Shown: positions 26,570 to 35,627 of the stretch, in pieces
Layout of the letters: every line of letters starts with the position of its first letter
Numbering within the stretch: position 1 is the first letter of the stretch
Assembly: GCF_017641085.1 (NCBI RefSeq)
Contig: NZ_JAEPPI010000001.1
Location: 186,001-250,000 of the forward strand
From: Gracilimonas sp.
GTDB taxonomy: Bacteria > Bacteroidota > Rhodothermia > Balneolales > Balneolaceae
Length of the DNA: 64,000 bases
Direction of reading: 5' to 3'
Notes under the pieces: generated by a model
Database searches by the model: none
Seen by the model: only the letters and a program-made list of their open reading frames with translations
What the model was told of the DNA's origin: nothing
Program-made: the position numbers and the translations under genes

Positions 26570-27199
26570 CTAACTTGGCTCTCTCATTTTGCCGCGAATA
26601 AGGGCAGAAACCATTTCCAGAGCCACTTTATTCTTTCCGCCCCGGGGGATGATGATATCTGCATACCGCTTGCTGGGTTCTACGAACTCAAGATGCATTG
26701 GGCGAACGAACTTTTCGTATTGGGTAAGTACTCCATCTACCGAGCGACCCCGTTCCTGAATATCCCGTTTTAGTCGTCGCAGCAAGCGGACGTCATCATC
26801 TGTATCCACAAAGATTTTAACGTCCATCAGGTTTAACAGGTCAGGTTCTGAGAAAATGAGAATTCCGTCAATGAGGATTACTTTTGAAGGAGTAGCCGTG
26901 ATGGTTTCATCCTTGCGGGTGTGCTTTTCAAAATCATAAACCGGAACTTCCACCGGGTAACCTTCCATTAAGGCTTTGATGTGGCGGATCATAAGTTCGG
27001 TTTCGAGGGAGGCCGGGTGATCAAAATTTTGTTTTATGCGTTCCTCAAAAGGTAGGTGATCCAGCTCCCGGTAGTAGGAGTCGTGCTCAAGCCGCAAGAT
27101 ATTATCCTTGGCAAATTCCTTGCAGATATAATTGATAACCGTTGTTTTTCCAGAACCGCTTCCCCCGGCTACGCCAATAACTAAAGGCTTGGATGACAT
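26570..27199 (-). CDS. udk: Uridine kinase
   Basis: A 209-residue P-loop kinase that converts uridine/cytidine to the monophosphates. Walker A GGSGSGKTT (12-20), HDSYYRELDHLP, NFDHPASLET, VYDFEKHTRK (substrate binding), VILIDGILIF and RLLRRLKRDIQERGRS (lid and arginine) are present. It lies 2 bases downstream of the amidase gene. Confidence 0.95.
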   Translation of the reverse strand: MSSKPLVIGVAGGSGSGKTTVINYICKEFAKDNILRLEHDSYYRELDHLPFEERIKQNFDHPASLETELMIRHIKALMEGYPVEVPVYDFEKHTRKDETITATPSKVILIDGILIFSEPDLLNLMDVKIFVDTDDDVRLLRRLKRDIQERGRSVDGVLTQYEKFVRPMHLEFVEPSKRYADIIIPRGGKNKVALEMVSALIRGKMREPS

Positions 27200-27201
27200 G
27201 C

Positions 27202-28461
27202 TTACTTTTGATTTGAAGATGAAGGAGTGGTGTTATACGCCTGCTTTTGATCGTATTCCACTTTGTAATCCCGGATGGCCCTAAACATTGCTGAAGCCAT
27301 GATGCTTTGGCCATAGTCGCTGGTGAGGAATCGCTGTTCGGCCGGATTGGTGATAAAACCTAATTCCACCAAAACAGCCGGCATGGAGGCCTCAAAAAGC
27401 ACCTGGAAACCTGCTTGTTTTACCCCACGTGATTTCCGCTGGGCCCGGTTTTTGAACTGATCCTCAATCATATAGGCAATTTTTTCACTGGTAGCGATGT
27501 ATCCGCTATGGGCCAGCTCATACACCAATAAATCCTCTTCAGTGAGTTCTTTATTGGTTTCGTTTTTGAATACGCTGTTCTCCCGCTTCATTACTTCGAA
27601 GGAAGCATCACTTGCATGAAGCCCGAGAAAATAAACTTCGGCGCCCCGCACATACTGATTACGGTATGAATTACAGTGAATGGATACATATAAATCAGCC
27701 TCGGCAAGATTGGCAAAATGCCCAAGTTCAGCCAGGCCGAGATAGGAGTCATCGGTTCGGGTGTAAACCACTTCTACATTGGGGAGATGCTCATTGATAT
27801 AAGCCCCTAACTTTTTGGCAACCGCGAGAGTGATTTCTTTTTCCTTCACTCCTTTATACCCGATAGAACCGGGGTCCCAGCCACCGTGTCCGGGATCAAT
27901 AACGATCTTATCAAACCGAAGTTTATCTTTTACATCGTAATAGAAATCGTTTTTTGGAGCTGTATCAGGTGGGGCGACTTCCAGGGCGCTTTCATCCACA
28001 ATCTCTTCGTACCAGTTCCGGGCTAAAAACTGTTGGGAATACCGCTCCACTTCCCGCTGATCAGCAACTTCCAGGTTCACCAATATATCAGAACCGTTCT
28101 GATCCAGGTAGGCATTTGATTTGTAATAAGCTCCGTTTCCAAGGTAAATATCTACCCCGTAGCCATATTTGAGTTTGTATAGACGAACTTCCTTCAGCTT
28201 TTCGCTTTCCTCAGGTAGCTCTAAACCTGTAGTGTCGATCTCCTCATCATATAAAATCATTTGAATGAGATCGGGGGCAGGTTGCAGAATATCAAACGAA
28301 TCGACCGGTGCGGTAAGGTGGTACCGGACTACATAGCCCATTCCATCGCTGCGAGCGGTATTTGAAACCCGGTAAAGCTGGGTTTGGGCAAAAACGCTGG
28401 CGAAAGAAAAAAGAAATATGAACAACAATGGTAGCGCTCTATAAATATGAGGTATGCGCAT
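27202..28461 (-). CDS. N-acetylmuramoyl-L-alanine amidase (Amidase_3)
   Basis: A 419-residue periplasmic cell-wall amidase. After the signal peptide (MRIPHIYRALPLLFIFLFSF) comes an N-terminal region of about 150 residues resembling an AMIN-type domain, then Amidase_3: VIDPGHGGWDPGS (zinc histidine), GVKEKEITLAVAK (zinc glutamate), VSIHCNSY (zinc histidine) and LVELGFITNPAEQ (catalytic glutamate). The start at 28461 gives the signal peptide; the upstream ATGs at 28494 and 28665 only add non-conserved residues. Confidence 0.9.
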   Translation of the reverse strand: MRIPHIYRALPLLFIFLFSFASVFAQTQLYRVSNTARSDGMGYVVRYHLTAPVDSFDILQPAPDLIQMILYDEEIDTTGLELPEESEKLKEVRLYKLKYGYGVDIYLGNGAYYKSNAYLDQNGSDILVNLEVADQREVERYSQQFLARNWYEEIVDESALEVAPPDTAPKNDFYYDVKDKLRFDKIVIDPGHGGWDPGSIGYKGVKEKEITLAVAKKLGAYINEHLPNVEVVYTRTDDSYLGLAELGHFANLAEADLYVSIHCNSYRNQYVRGAEVYFLGLHASDASFEVMKRENSVFKNETNKELTEEDLLVYELAHSGYIATSEKIAYMIEDQFKNRAQRKSRGVKQAGFQVLFEASMPAVLVELGFITNPAEQRFLTSDYGQSIMASAMFRAIRDYKVEYDQKQAYNTTPSSSNQK

Positions 28462-28674
28462 ATTGAGCCCGGAGTTATGATTTCGGTAAGTCATTTGCCT
28501 TGTAGATGATGATTGTAATGTAAGATATTCTCCAAACCATTGAAAGAGTTCCAAAAAAAGGATAAAGTGTGAAAATTCAGTTTTAATGATACCTTCCGCA
28601 CACACAATAGATATATTGTTTTCAATTAATAACGGCTTAGGAACAGGCTGCACCAAGAAATCCATTTAACCTTT

Positions 28675-31600
28675 ATGAAATCCGACTATTCCCGGGATAC
28701 AATCTTAGAACAGCTTCGCAATGAGTGGCTTTCTGAAATGAAAGCTAAGCTGGAGAGCGGGCTGGAAGCAGAAGTTCAGCAGCTGCAAGATTTACTCAAA
28801 CAAACTCAGTCGGGCATTGAAGATGGTGATATTGAAAAGGCATTGCGGAAATTTACCGAAAAGGTTCAGGCTGACATTGAAGAGGAAGAAACTGAGGACA
28901 AGCCTGATAATAAGATTGAATGGCTTGAAAACCTGAAGCCGGTGCTTTCTCAAATTCAGGAAGAGGTAGTGTTACCTCAGCAGGAAAGCCGGTTTAAGTC
29001 CCAAGCTGATGATTCCGGGATGACAAAGATCGGAAAGCTTTTTAAGCGCTCGGCAAGGGGAATGCAGCTCGGTGTGAACACTACGGCCAATGGAGTTCGT
29101 AAATTATTTGGTGGTTCTGAAAAGAAACCACCGGTATGGAAACAAACAATTCCCCTGCAATTTGTGGTCAGGATTCATCTTCTCCGCTTGGACAAATGGG
29201 CGCGAGAATGGAGCAATGAAGTTCAAAAGCTGAAAGCCGAAGTTTTGATGGAAGCAGACGCCTGGACGCTGCATTCCGGAGGGTTAATCACCTATGAAAA
29301 GAAAGAAGGTGCTGGAGAAGAGTCAGCACCCGGGGAACCGGCCGAAATCACTCCTACTCAAAAAGATCTGGAGGTATTTTTTCAAGAAGCCCTGCAGAAA
29401 CTGGATCAACTGAAATCGGTTCACACCCAAAAACTGCAAGAGCACCTGCAAAGCGTTGGTGATGAAATCGAATACGCGGTTTCTTTGACAGGTACCTTTG
29501 AGCGACCGGTAAGTGAATACACCAAAACAAAGATCGTTCACCGCCAAAACAGCATACAGACCCGACGACAGAATGACGACAAAGTTTGGGGCGAGCTGCT
29601 GAGTGTGTTGGTGCAGCGGGTGTTCTTGTCCATGAAGTTTATGCAACTCCATGAAATGGTGGAGGAAAGGACAGGAGGTTTTAGTGAGGCGATCACGGAG
29701 TTCTTTGAGGGCCATATTGAATCGCCCGGCAAGCAATTGATGGAACAGCTTGAGGAAGCTATTTCCATTTTTGATGAATCAGAAGACCGGACGATAAAAC
29801 AGGTGAGACAGCTAAGCAGTGAGCATCTGGAAAAAATGATCGGATTTATAGATCAGCAGATTTTGGAGCCCCTGGGTGAGTTTACCGAAGATGCCGTATT
29901 AGGCACAAAGTTTGAACGGTTTACATCAGCCATTCCGGAGTGGACAAACGAGCAGCCTGAAAAAGCAACGCTCATCGAGAAGCTGGATTTGACGCATCTA
30001 CCTCCGGGTTATGAATTTGAGAAAGTTGATTGGCAGGTGCTGGTTCAGCGTGTGATAAGTAATCATCTTGTTAAAGAATTCATGCCCAAGGAGATCAAGG
30101 CTGAACAGTTTTTAATGAAGGTGATGCAAAGCCTGCAGGAAATCTCACAGATTATATATACCAATCTGGAGATTGCGGATGAGGTCAAAAAGTCGGATGA
30201 AGAAGAACCCATTCAGGTTGCCCGTGAAGGATTAGAGCGAGCCAAAACCAAGCTCGAAGAACTGCAGGAGGATGTACGGGAACAAAGAGAATCGCTGGAA
30301 GGCAAGCTTCAGGAAAAACAACACGCAGCGTTTGTGAAACTGGCCATGCTGCTGGAGAAGCAGGATGTGAGTGAAGTCCGACTGGCCGGCGCAGAATATA
30401 AAGCCAAGCAGGCCGCTGTGGACTGGAAGACGAAGCTACAGGTTTGGTGGGCGCGAGTTTCGGAAAAAGGGGAGCTGTTCGGCCGGTTTGTTTGGAAAAA
30501 AATTAAACAGTACTCGGAAGCAGTCCGAAAGTTTCTGGGCTTTGCTGAAAAGGAAAAACTGGAAGGCGATAAAACCGATCTGGCTACTTTCTTGTCAGAG
30601 ACGGATGAGCAGATCGCCGGACTTCCATTTATCTATCGCAGGCTTTTTGATTTCAATAAAGAAATAGACGAGCGGTTTTATATTCGCAAGCCCGAACAAT
30701 TTGACCGGTTTAAAAAAGGGTATGAGCTGTGGCAGAATAATTTCCCTTCAACCTTTGCCATTGTGGGGGAGAAAGGAAGTGGAAAAAGTTTGTTCATCTC
30801 TTTGCTGATGGAAGAAGTGCTCACCAAACACGATGTGATTGAAATCAATTTTGAGGACACGATTTGGACAGCTGATGAAATCACAGAACAGGTAAGTGAT
30901 GCTCTGAAGCTGGATGAGACGCAGAGCATAGAGGATCTCATTGCCGCCATTAAAAGAAAGAAAAAGCGGATTGTGATCATCCTTGAGAATATCCAAAATT
31001 GCTACGTCAGAAATATTTCTGGTTTTGAAGCAATGGAGCAATTGCTGCTTCTGATTTCCGAAACGAACAAGGAAATCATGTGGATAGCCAGCACCACCCG
31101 GTATGGCTGGTTGTTTTTGGATAAGGTGCTGAATATTGCTGACTATTTTACCCACGCGGTAGAAACGGATAACCTGAATGCCCAGCAGATTGAGGAGCTG
31201 ATCCTGAAAAGGCATCGGGCGAGTGGATATCAGCTTAAATTTTTGCCGGATGATGCCACAAAGAAAAGCCGTAATTTCCGCAAGCTGATGGATGACGAAG
31301 AAAAAACCCAGGAGTATTTACAAGACCGGTACTTTGAAAAACTGGCAAAATTGAGTGAAGGCAATTCTTCCATTGCTATGATATTCTGGATTCGGTCGAT
31401 ACGGGAATATGACGACAGCCATTTCTACATCGACCCTTTTGACTTTACGGCCATTAACCGAATTGATGAACTCGACAGTACCGAGTTATTTGCCCTGGCC
31501 GCTTTTGTGCTGCATGACTCACTGATGCCTGAACACCTTGCAAAAGTGCTCAATCAGCCATTGAGAGACAGCAAACTGCTGGTTTCCCGGTTAACATCCC

Positions 31601-31698
31601 GCTCTATTTTGTTCAAGACTGAGCATGGATATATGCTGAATCACCTGATTTACAGGCAGGTAGTTCGGGTTTTGAAAGAAGCTAATTTCATACATTAA
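28675..31698 (+). CDS. Large coiled-coil P-loop ATPase of unknown function
   Basis: A 1007-residue soluble protein that I do not recognise as a named family. The first two thirds are charged and helical, with likely coiled coils near the start and around 514-560 (LERAKTKLEELQEDVREQRE). A P-loop NTPase follows: Walker A GEKGSGKS at 698-705, Walker B-like IVIILEN at 766-772 (no aspartate before the glutamate), and IMWIASTTRYGW in the sensor-1 position. The last 80 residues look like a winged helix (LAKVLNQPLRDSKLLVSRL). No membrane segment. Three bases separate it from the MscS gene, so the two are expected to be co-expressed. The layout resembles STAND/AAA regulators, and the family is best left open. 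Confidence 0.75.
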   Translation: MKSDYSRDTILEQLRNEWLSEMKAKLESGLEAEVQQLQDLLKQTQSGIEDGDIEKALRKFTEKVQADIEEEETEDKPDNKIEWLENLKPVLSQIQEEVVLPQQESRFKSQADDSGMTKIGKLFKRSARGMQLGVNTTANGVRKLFGGSEKKPPVWKQTIPLQFVVRIHLLRLDKWAREWSNEVQKLKAEVLMEADAWTLHSGGLITYEKKEGAGEESAPGEPAEITPTQKDLEVFFQEALQKLDQLKSVHTQKLQEHLQSVGDEIEYAVSLTGTFERPVSEYTKTKIVHRQNSIQTRRQNDDKVWGELLSVLVQRVFLSMKFMQLHEMVEERTGGFSEAITEFFEGHIESPGKQLMEQLEEAISIFDESEDRTIKQVRQLSSEHLEKMIGFIDQQILEPLGEFTEDAVLGTKFERFTSAIPEWTNEQPEKATLIEKLDLTHLPPGYEFEKVDWQVLVQRVISNHLVKEFMPKEIKAEQFLMKVMQSLQEISQIIYTNLEIADEVKKSDEEEPIQVAREGLERAKTKLEELQEDVREQRESLEGKLQEKQHAAFVKLAMLLEKQDVSEVRLAGAEYKAKQAAVDWKTKLQVWWARVSEKGELFGRFVWKKIKQYSEAVRKFLGFAEKEKLEGDKTDLATFLSETDEQIAGLPFIYRRLFDFNKEIDERFYIRKPEQFDRFKKGYELWQNNFPSTFAIVGEKGSGKSLFISLLMEEVLTKHDVIEINFEDTIWTADEITEQVSDALKLDETQSIEDLIAAIKRKKKRIVIILENIQNCYVRNISGFEAMEQLLLLISETNKEIMWIASTTRYGWLFLDKVLNIADYFTHAVETDNLNAQQIEELILKRHRASGYQLKFLPDDATKKSRNFRKLMDDEEKTQEYLQDRYFEKLAKLSEGNSSIAMIFWIRSIREYDDSHFYIDPFDFTAINRIDELDSTELFALAAFVLHDSLMPEHLAKVLNQPLRDSKLLVSRLTSRSILFKTEHGYMLNHLIYRQVVRVLKEANFIH

Positions 31699-31701
31699 AC
31701 T

Positions 31702-32763
31702 ATGGCACTGCATAAATACATTTGGACGCTTTTGGTTCTGTTGCTGTTGAATGGCGGCTTAGTGAGTTCGTTGTCAGCCCAAAATACAGTTCAGCAAAAT
31801 ACTGCCTCAGCCCGGGCTCAGGATACTACGCTTACCCAAAGAATAGATTCTCTGATAAATGAGCGATTGTCAAGGCTCGATTCCTTAACCATGAGGTTAG
31901 AACAGCAGGCCGGACTTTCAGAAGATACCACCCAGGTTTCCGGAGATGCGGAGCAGGCGCTGGCTCAGCTTGAACAGGTGATATCGTGGCCGAAGGTCCT
32001 CACAATAATCCTGTTTTTTATTGCTACTTATTATGTGACATCGTTCATCAGTACTATTCTGGGGAATTTTTCCGAACGTATTTCAAAATACAGGCTCCGT
32101 ATAAAACGGATGGTCCCCATTGTCCGCGTGGTGTTATGGACCCTTGCTATTTATGTAGCAATCGCGGGTATCATTCAGCCGCCTTATGCAACCATAATCA
32201 CGGTGATGGCTTCGGTGGGTATTGCGGTTGGGCTTGCTTCGCAGGACGTGCTCAAGAATTTATTTGGCGGGGTGATGCTGATTCTGGACCGGCCGTTTCA
32301 GGTGGGCGACAAAATCCAGTTTGCAGACCATTATGGGGAAGTACAGCAAATCGGGCTGCGATCAAGCCGCATAGTCACTCCCGGTGATTCTGTGGTTACC
32401 ATTCCCAATGGGGAACTGATTCGAACCGCCGTATCAAATGCCAACACCGGCGCCCTCGATTGTTTGGTGGTTACAAATATTTATCTGCCGGCTGAGTGCC
32501 CTGTCGAGGAAGTGAAAGAAGTGGCATATAAGGCCGTAATCGCTTCCCGCTTTGTTTTCTTGAAAAAGCCCATCAGCATTATGACGGAAAATGAAATGCA
32601 CGAACGCCGGTTTGTGCTGAAGCTTAAGGTGAAAGCGTATGTACTGGATATTCGGTATGAATTCCCTTTCCAAAGTGATGTGACCGAACTCATTCTCACC
32701 GAATTGAAGAAAAGAGGGATTATCCGGGATGAGACACTGCACCAGGAGTTGGTTGGGGATTGA
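31702..32763 (+). CDS. MscS-type mechanosensitive channel
   Basis: A 353-residue channel. It has a signal-like N-terminus ending SLSAQ, a glutamine-rich coiled stretch, then membrane helices (VLTIILFFIATYYVTSFI, VVLWTLAIYVAIAGI) and the pore helix ATIITVMASVGIAVGLASQDVLKNLFGGVMLI, followed by DRPFQVGDKIQF and the beta domain (VVTIPNGELI). These are the hallmarks of MscS. It protects cells from hypo-osmotic shock in the model case. Here it follows, at a 3-base gap, the 1007-residue ATPase, which may control it. Confidence 0.92.
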   Translation: MALHKYIWTLLVLLLLNGGLVSSLSAQNTVQQNTASARAQDTTLTQRIDSLINERLSRLDSLTMRLEQQAGLSEDTTQVSGDAEQALAQLEQVISWPKVLTIILFFIATYYVTSFISTILGNFSERISKYRLRIKRMVPIVRVVLWTLAIYVAIAGIIQPPYATIITVMASVGIAVGLASQDVLKNLFGGVMLILDRPFQVGDKIQFADHYGEVQQIGLRSSRIVTPGDSVVTIPNGELIRTAVSNANTGALDCLVVTNIYLPAECPVEEVKEVAYKAVIASRFVFLKKPISIMTENEMHERRFVLKLKVKAYVLDIRYEFPFQSDVTELILTELKKRGIIRDETLHQELVGD

Positions 32764-32764
32764 A

Positions 32765-32865
32765 CCCCGTCATCGCGGGCCCGGACCCGCGATCTCCTTT
32801 TTTGACATCCCAAGTAAGTTAGGGAGATCCCGTATCTCCGCTCCGTTTCGTACGGGATGACGGGG
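32765..32865 (+). repeat. Palindromic repeat family 1, copy A (gap 32764-33129)
   Basis: Starts ccccgtcatcgcgggc and ends gggatgacgggg; the outer parts pair (ccgtcat / atgacgg) and the inside holds two smaller hairpins (atcgcggg / cccgcgat, ggagat / atctcc). Directly behind the mscS-like stop. The 366-base gap to the GIY-YIG gene holds only copies A and B. Confidence 0.85.
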
Positions 32866-32923
32866 GTATGTTGAGTGGGGTAGATTACAACACCAAGAAA
32901 TGGATCACATTCAACATTAAAAA

Positions 32924-33020
32924 CCGTCATCGCGGGCCCGGAACAGCGATCTCCTTTTTTGACATCCCAAGTAAGTTAGGGAGATCCCGTATCTCCGCTC
33001 CGTTTCGTACGGGTTGACGG
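32924..33020 (+). repeat. Palindromic repeat family 1, copy B
   Basis: Nearly identical to copy A through the central part (gatctccttttttgacatcc and following) and so a recent duplicate. Same orientation. Confidence 0.85.
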
Positions 33021-33129
33021 ATAGGATTAAGAAGGGTAGCAATTGCACTAGCAAGGAGCGAATAAATTCCTGCACAAAAATAAATTGTAAGGATTACTTC
33101 TGAACCTGCTCATACTAGCTAAAAAAAGT

Positions 33130-33423
33130 ATGGCAAAATCGGGTTACATATATATTCTTTCGAATAAACACCGAACCGTATTTTACACAGGGGTAACTTC
33201 AGATCTTTTACAGCGTGTGTACCAACACCGGAATGGTGAAGGCTCATCTTTCACCAGGAAATACAATATTTATGAACTTTTGTTTTATGATGAATTTCCT
33301 ACAATGTATGAAGCAATATCTGCAGAAAAGAGAGTAAAGAAATGGAAAAGAGCCTGGAAAATTGATCTAATCAAAACAATAAATCCTGAAATGAAAGATC
33401 TTTGGTCTGAGATTTATTGTTAA
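33130..33423 (+). CDS. GIY-YIG domain protein
   Basis: A 97-residue single-domain GIY-YIG protein of the UPF0213/YhbQ type: GYIYILSNKHRTVFYTGVTSDLLQRVYQH (GIY and YIG strands, catalytic arginine) and YEAISAEKRVKKWKRAWKIDLI (glutamate). It may cut DNA; related stand-alone proteins have no defined role. It is bracketed by two copies of palindromic repeat family 1 on each side. Confidence 0.9.
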   Translation: MAKSGYIYILSNKHRTVFYTGVTSDLLQRVYQHRNGEGSSFTRKYNIYELLFYDEFPTMYEAISAEKRVKKWKRAWKIDLIKTINPEMKDLWSEIYC

Positions 33424-33433
33424 CTAACTCATT

Positions 33434-33529
33434 CGTCATCGCGGGACCAGACCAGCAACCTCTGTGGCAGGTATCCCAAGTGAGAAAAAGAGATTCCGTA
33501 TCTCCGCTACGCTTCGTACGGAATGACGA
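33434..33529 (+). repeat. Palindromic repeat family 1, copy C
   Basis: Begins cgtcatcgcggg, ends cggaatgacg, with a diverged middle. Starts 10 bases after the GIY-YIG stop. Same orientation as A and B. Confidence 0.8.
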
Positions 33530-33591
33530 GCAGTGGTAGGATTTGTGTAAGTATGGAAATTCTGATATAGGTGCGCTTTTATTCTAAAACA

Positions 33592-33687
33592 CCGTCATCG
33601 GGGGGCGGACCCGCGATCTCCGTTATGGGTATCCCAAGTTGTTCTGGAGATCCCGTATCTCCGCTACGCTTCGTGCGGGATGACGGG
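33592..33687 (+). repeat. Palindromic repeat family 1, copy D
   Basis: Begins ccgtcatcggggggcgg and ends gcgggatgacggg, immediately abutting the stop codon of the minus-strand gene at 33688. Same orientation as A-C. Confidence 0.85.
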
Positions 33688-34092
33688 TTAATTCATGGGT
33701 TCAAGCTTTGCAACGCTTTGATCCGGGCTGTAGATGATCCGGATATCCGTATCATTATCTTCATCAAACACTTTAATGGAGATTTCCTGACTGAATTCAA
33801 TCTCATCGATTTCGTGGGGTTTGATCATGAGTGGTTCCAGGAATTCGGAATCCAGCCCACGCATGGTCTTGAGTTCTTCATTCAGAAAATCCATGTACTC
33901 CAACTTCAAATTTCCTTCACGAATATAGGTTACTATCAGCGAGTAGGCGACCTGCCCCGCATAGGAGAAGCGTTGCTGTAATTGCGAATTAAGCTTACGG
34001 ACATCTTGTTGTCGAGTATAGAAGTAGAACTTCAATGCTTTTTCGAACAAAATTTTGTCTCGATCATTCAATATCTTTGTAATGGATTTCAT
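33688..34092 (-). CDS. Hypothetical protein
   Basis: A 134-residue protein with no family I can name. It is helical at the start (KILNDRDKILFEKALKFYFYTRQQDVRKLNSQL) and ends in a probable beta region (EIEFSQEISIKVFDEDNDTDIRIIYS). No signal peptide or membrane segment. The stop abuts palindromic repeat copy D. It diverges from the thioredoxin-like gene with a 43-base gap. Confidence 0.65.
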   Translation of the reverse strand: MKSITKILNDRDKILFEKALKFYFYTRQQDVRKLNSQLQQRFSYAGQVAYSLIVTYIREGNLKLEYMDFLNEELKTMRGLDSEFLEPLMIKPHEIDEIEFSQEISIKVFDEDNDTDIRIIYSPDQSVAKLEPMN

Positions 34093-34135
34093 GCACTGAA
34101 GTTAAAACCATTAATCGACAAAAGTCAGGAGCATT

Positions 34136-34705
34136 ATGTCTGCAACACCATCAACCATGCTGGAAATAGGAACTGAGGCACCGGATTTCACGCTACCAAG
34201 CGTGAACGGCGGGAAACTCTCGTTAAGCTATGCCGATCAAAGCAAAGGGTTTGTGGTAATGTTCATTTGTAATCATTGTCCGTATGTACTTCATATTGAA
34301 GATGAATTGGTGAATGTAGCTAACGAATATATAGCCCGCGGAATAGGTTTTATTGCCATAAGCTCGAATGATGTAGAGAAATACCCGCAAGACAGTCCGG
34401 AGAAAATGGCTCAGAAAGATTATCCTTTCCCGTATTTGTATGATGAAAGTCAGGAAGTGGCCAAAGCATATAAAGCGGCCTGTACACCCGATTTCTTTGT
34501 ATTTGACGAAAACCGTAAGCTGGTTTACAGGGGGCAATTTGATGACAGTCGACCATCTAAAGACACTCCTGTTACGGGTGAAGATCTTCGAAATGCCTTA
34601 GATGCCTTGTTATCCGGCGAGCAAATCCCCGAAGACCAACAAGTACCAAGTATGGGATGCAACATTAAATGGAAACCCGGCAACGCCCCGGATTATTTTG
34701 GATGA
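34136..34705 (+). CDS. Thioredoxin-like/peroxiredoxin-like protein
   Basis: A 189-residue thioredoxin-fold protein (AhpC/TSA-Redoxin type). It has GTEAPDFTLPSVNGGKLSL, the active-site CxxC in MFICNHCPYVLHIEDEL, and the cis-proline region KAACTPDFFVFDENRKLVYRGQFDDSRPS, ending in a CNIKWKPG tail typical of this subgroup. Cytoplasmic. It lies 10 bases upstream of pdxH and is likely co-transcribed. Confidence 0.88.
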   Translation: MSATPSTMLEIGTEAPDFTLPSVNGGKLSLSYADQSKGFVVMFICNHCPYVLHIEDELVNVANEYIARGIGFIAISSNDVEKYPQDSPEKMAQKDYPFPYLYDESQEVAKAYKAACTPDFFVFDENRKLVYRGQFDDSRPSKDTPVTGEDLRNALDALLSGEQIPEDQQVPSMGCNIKWKPGNAPDYFG

Positions 34706-34715
34706 TAAATAAGAA

Positions 34716-35360
34716 ATGAAAAACGAAAAATTGCAGAAACTGCGAGAAGACTATTCGAAGCATTCACTGGATGAGTCGGACGTACATAAAAATCCATTTA
34801 AACAATTTGAGCGATGGATGGAAGAAGCAGTAGAAGCGGAGGTTCCCGAGCCCAATGCCATGACCCTTGCCACCGTAGATGCTAATCAAAAACCACATAC
34901 ACGCATTGTTCTGTTGAAGGGATTGGAAGACGGCAGCTTCATCTTCTACACCAACTATGGCAGTGATAAAGGGAAGGAGCTGGAGCAAAATCCGAATGCC
35001 TCCCTTTGTTTTTTGTGGCTACAGCTGGAGCGGCAGGTTCGTATTGATGGAACTGTTGAGAAGATCCCTAAAGAAGAAAGTGAAGCATATTTCAAACAGC
35101 GGCCGTATAAAAGTCAGCTCGGTGCACTGGCTTCCAATCAAAGCGCGGAAGTGCCAAACCGCGAATTTCTGGAAAAGAAGTTTGCTGATCTTGAAGCAAA
35201 ATATCCGGAAGGAGAAGTGCCAATGCCGGAAAGCTGGGGTGGATATCGCGTAATTCCCGAATCTGTAGAATTCTGGCAGGGCCGAAGAAGCCGGCTTCAT
35301 GACCGTATTAAGTATCAGTTGACAGGAAATAAGTGGGAAATAAAAAGACTTTCGCCTTGA
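34716..35360 (+). CDS. pdxH: Pyridoxamine 5'-phosphate oxidase
   Basis: A 214-residue FMN enzyme that makes pyridoxal 5'-phosphate. FKQFERWMEEAVEA, EPNAMTLATVD, FIFYTNYGSDKGKELEQNP, RQVRIDGTVEKIP, SNQSAEVPNREFL and the C-terminal FWQGRRSRLHDRIKY are all family signatures. Confidence 0.96.
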   Translation: MKNEKLQKLREDYSKHSLDESDVHKNPFKQFERWMEEAVEAEVPEPNAMTLATVDANQKPHTRIVLLKGLEDGSFIFYTNYGSDKGKELEQNPNASLCFLWLQLERQVRIDGTVEKIPKEESEAYFKQRPYKSQLGALASNQSAEVPNREFLEKKFADLEAKYPEGEVPMPESWGGYRVIPESVEFWQGRRSRLHDRIKYQLTGNKWEIKRLSP

Positions 35361-35427
35361 GATGATATCAAAGGTGAGTTATATGGATTTGGTTTTAAAA
35401 CAGATACCAAAAATGACTTGATTGCTT

Positions 35428-35477
35428 CATCAATAAGACCCCTTTCTGTCTTTCCCCTTGGCAAGGGGAAAGGACTC
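35428..35477 (+). repeat. Short palindromic repeat family 4 (gap 35361-35627)
   Basis: gacccctttctgtctttcc, then the hairpin ccccttggcaagggg, then aaaggactcctg. The same text recurs near 37200-37260, 40999-41035 and 43617-43660. The rest of the 267-base gap shows no gene. Confidence 0.7.
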
Positions 35478-35627
35478 CTGTACTGGTAGATATATGGTCA
35501 AACTTGATAGATTACAAAAGTCTGTGAAGCGATATTAAAGGATCATGTGCTTGTTTTCATAGAATGGTCGGTTATATGATTTTTACTGCCGTTTCGTTAC
35601 TTTGGATAAAAGAATGCATAGTGAAAA

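Noticed and set aside
28462-28665. N-terminal extension of the amidase to the upstream ATG 28665
   Set aside because: The added residues precede a clear signal peptide and would hide it; the region is better seen as a divergent promoter gap.
32765-33687. CRISPR-like array of four repeats
   Set aside because: Units are about 95-100 bases, palindromic throughout and irregularly spaced with a gene between; no cas genes in the window.
33571-33981. 136-codon plus-strand open frame opposite the hypothetical minus-strand gene
   Set aside because: Starts inside palindromic repeat copy D and runs antisense; the minus-strand frame has the more natural protein.
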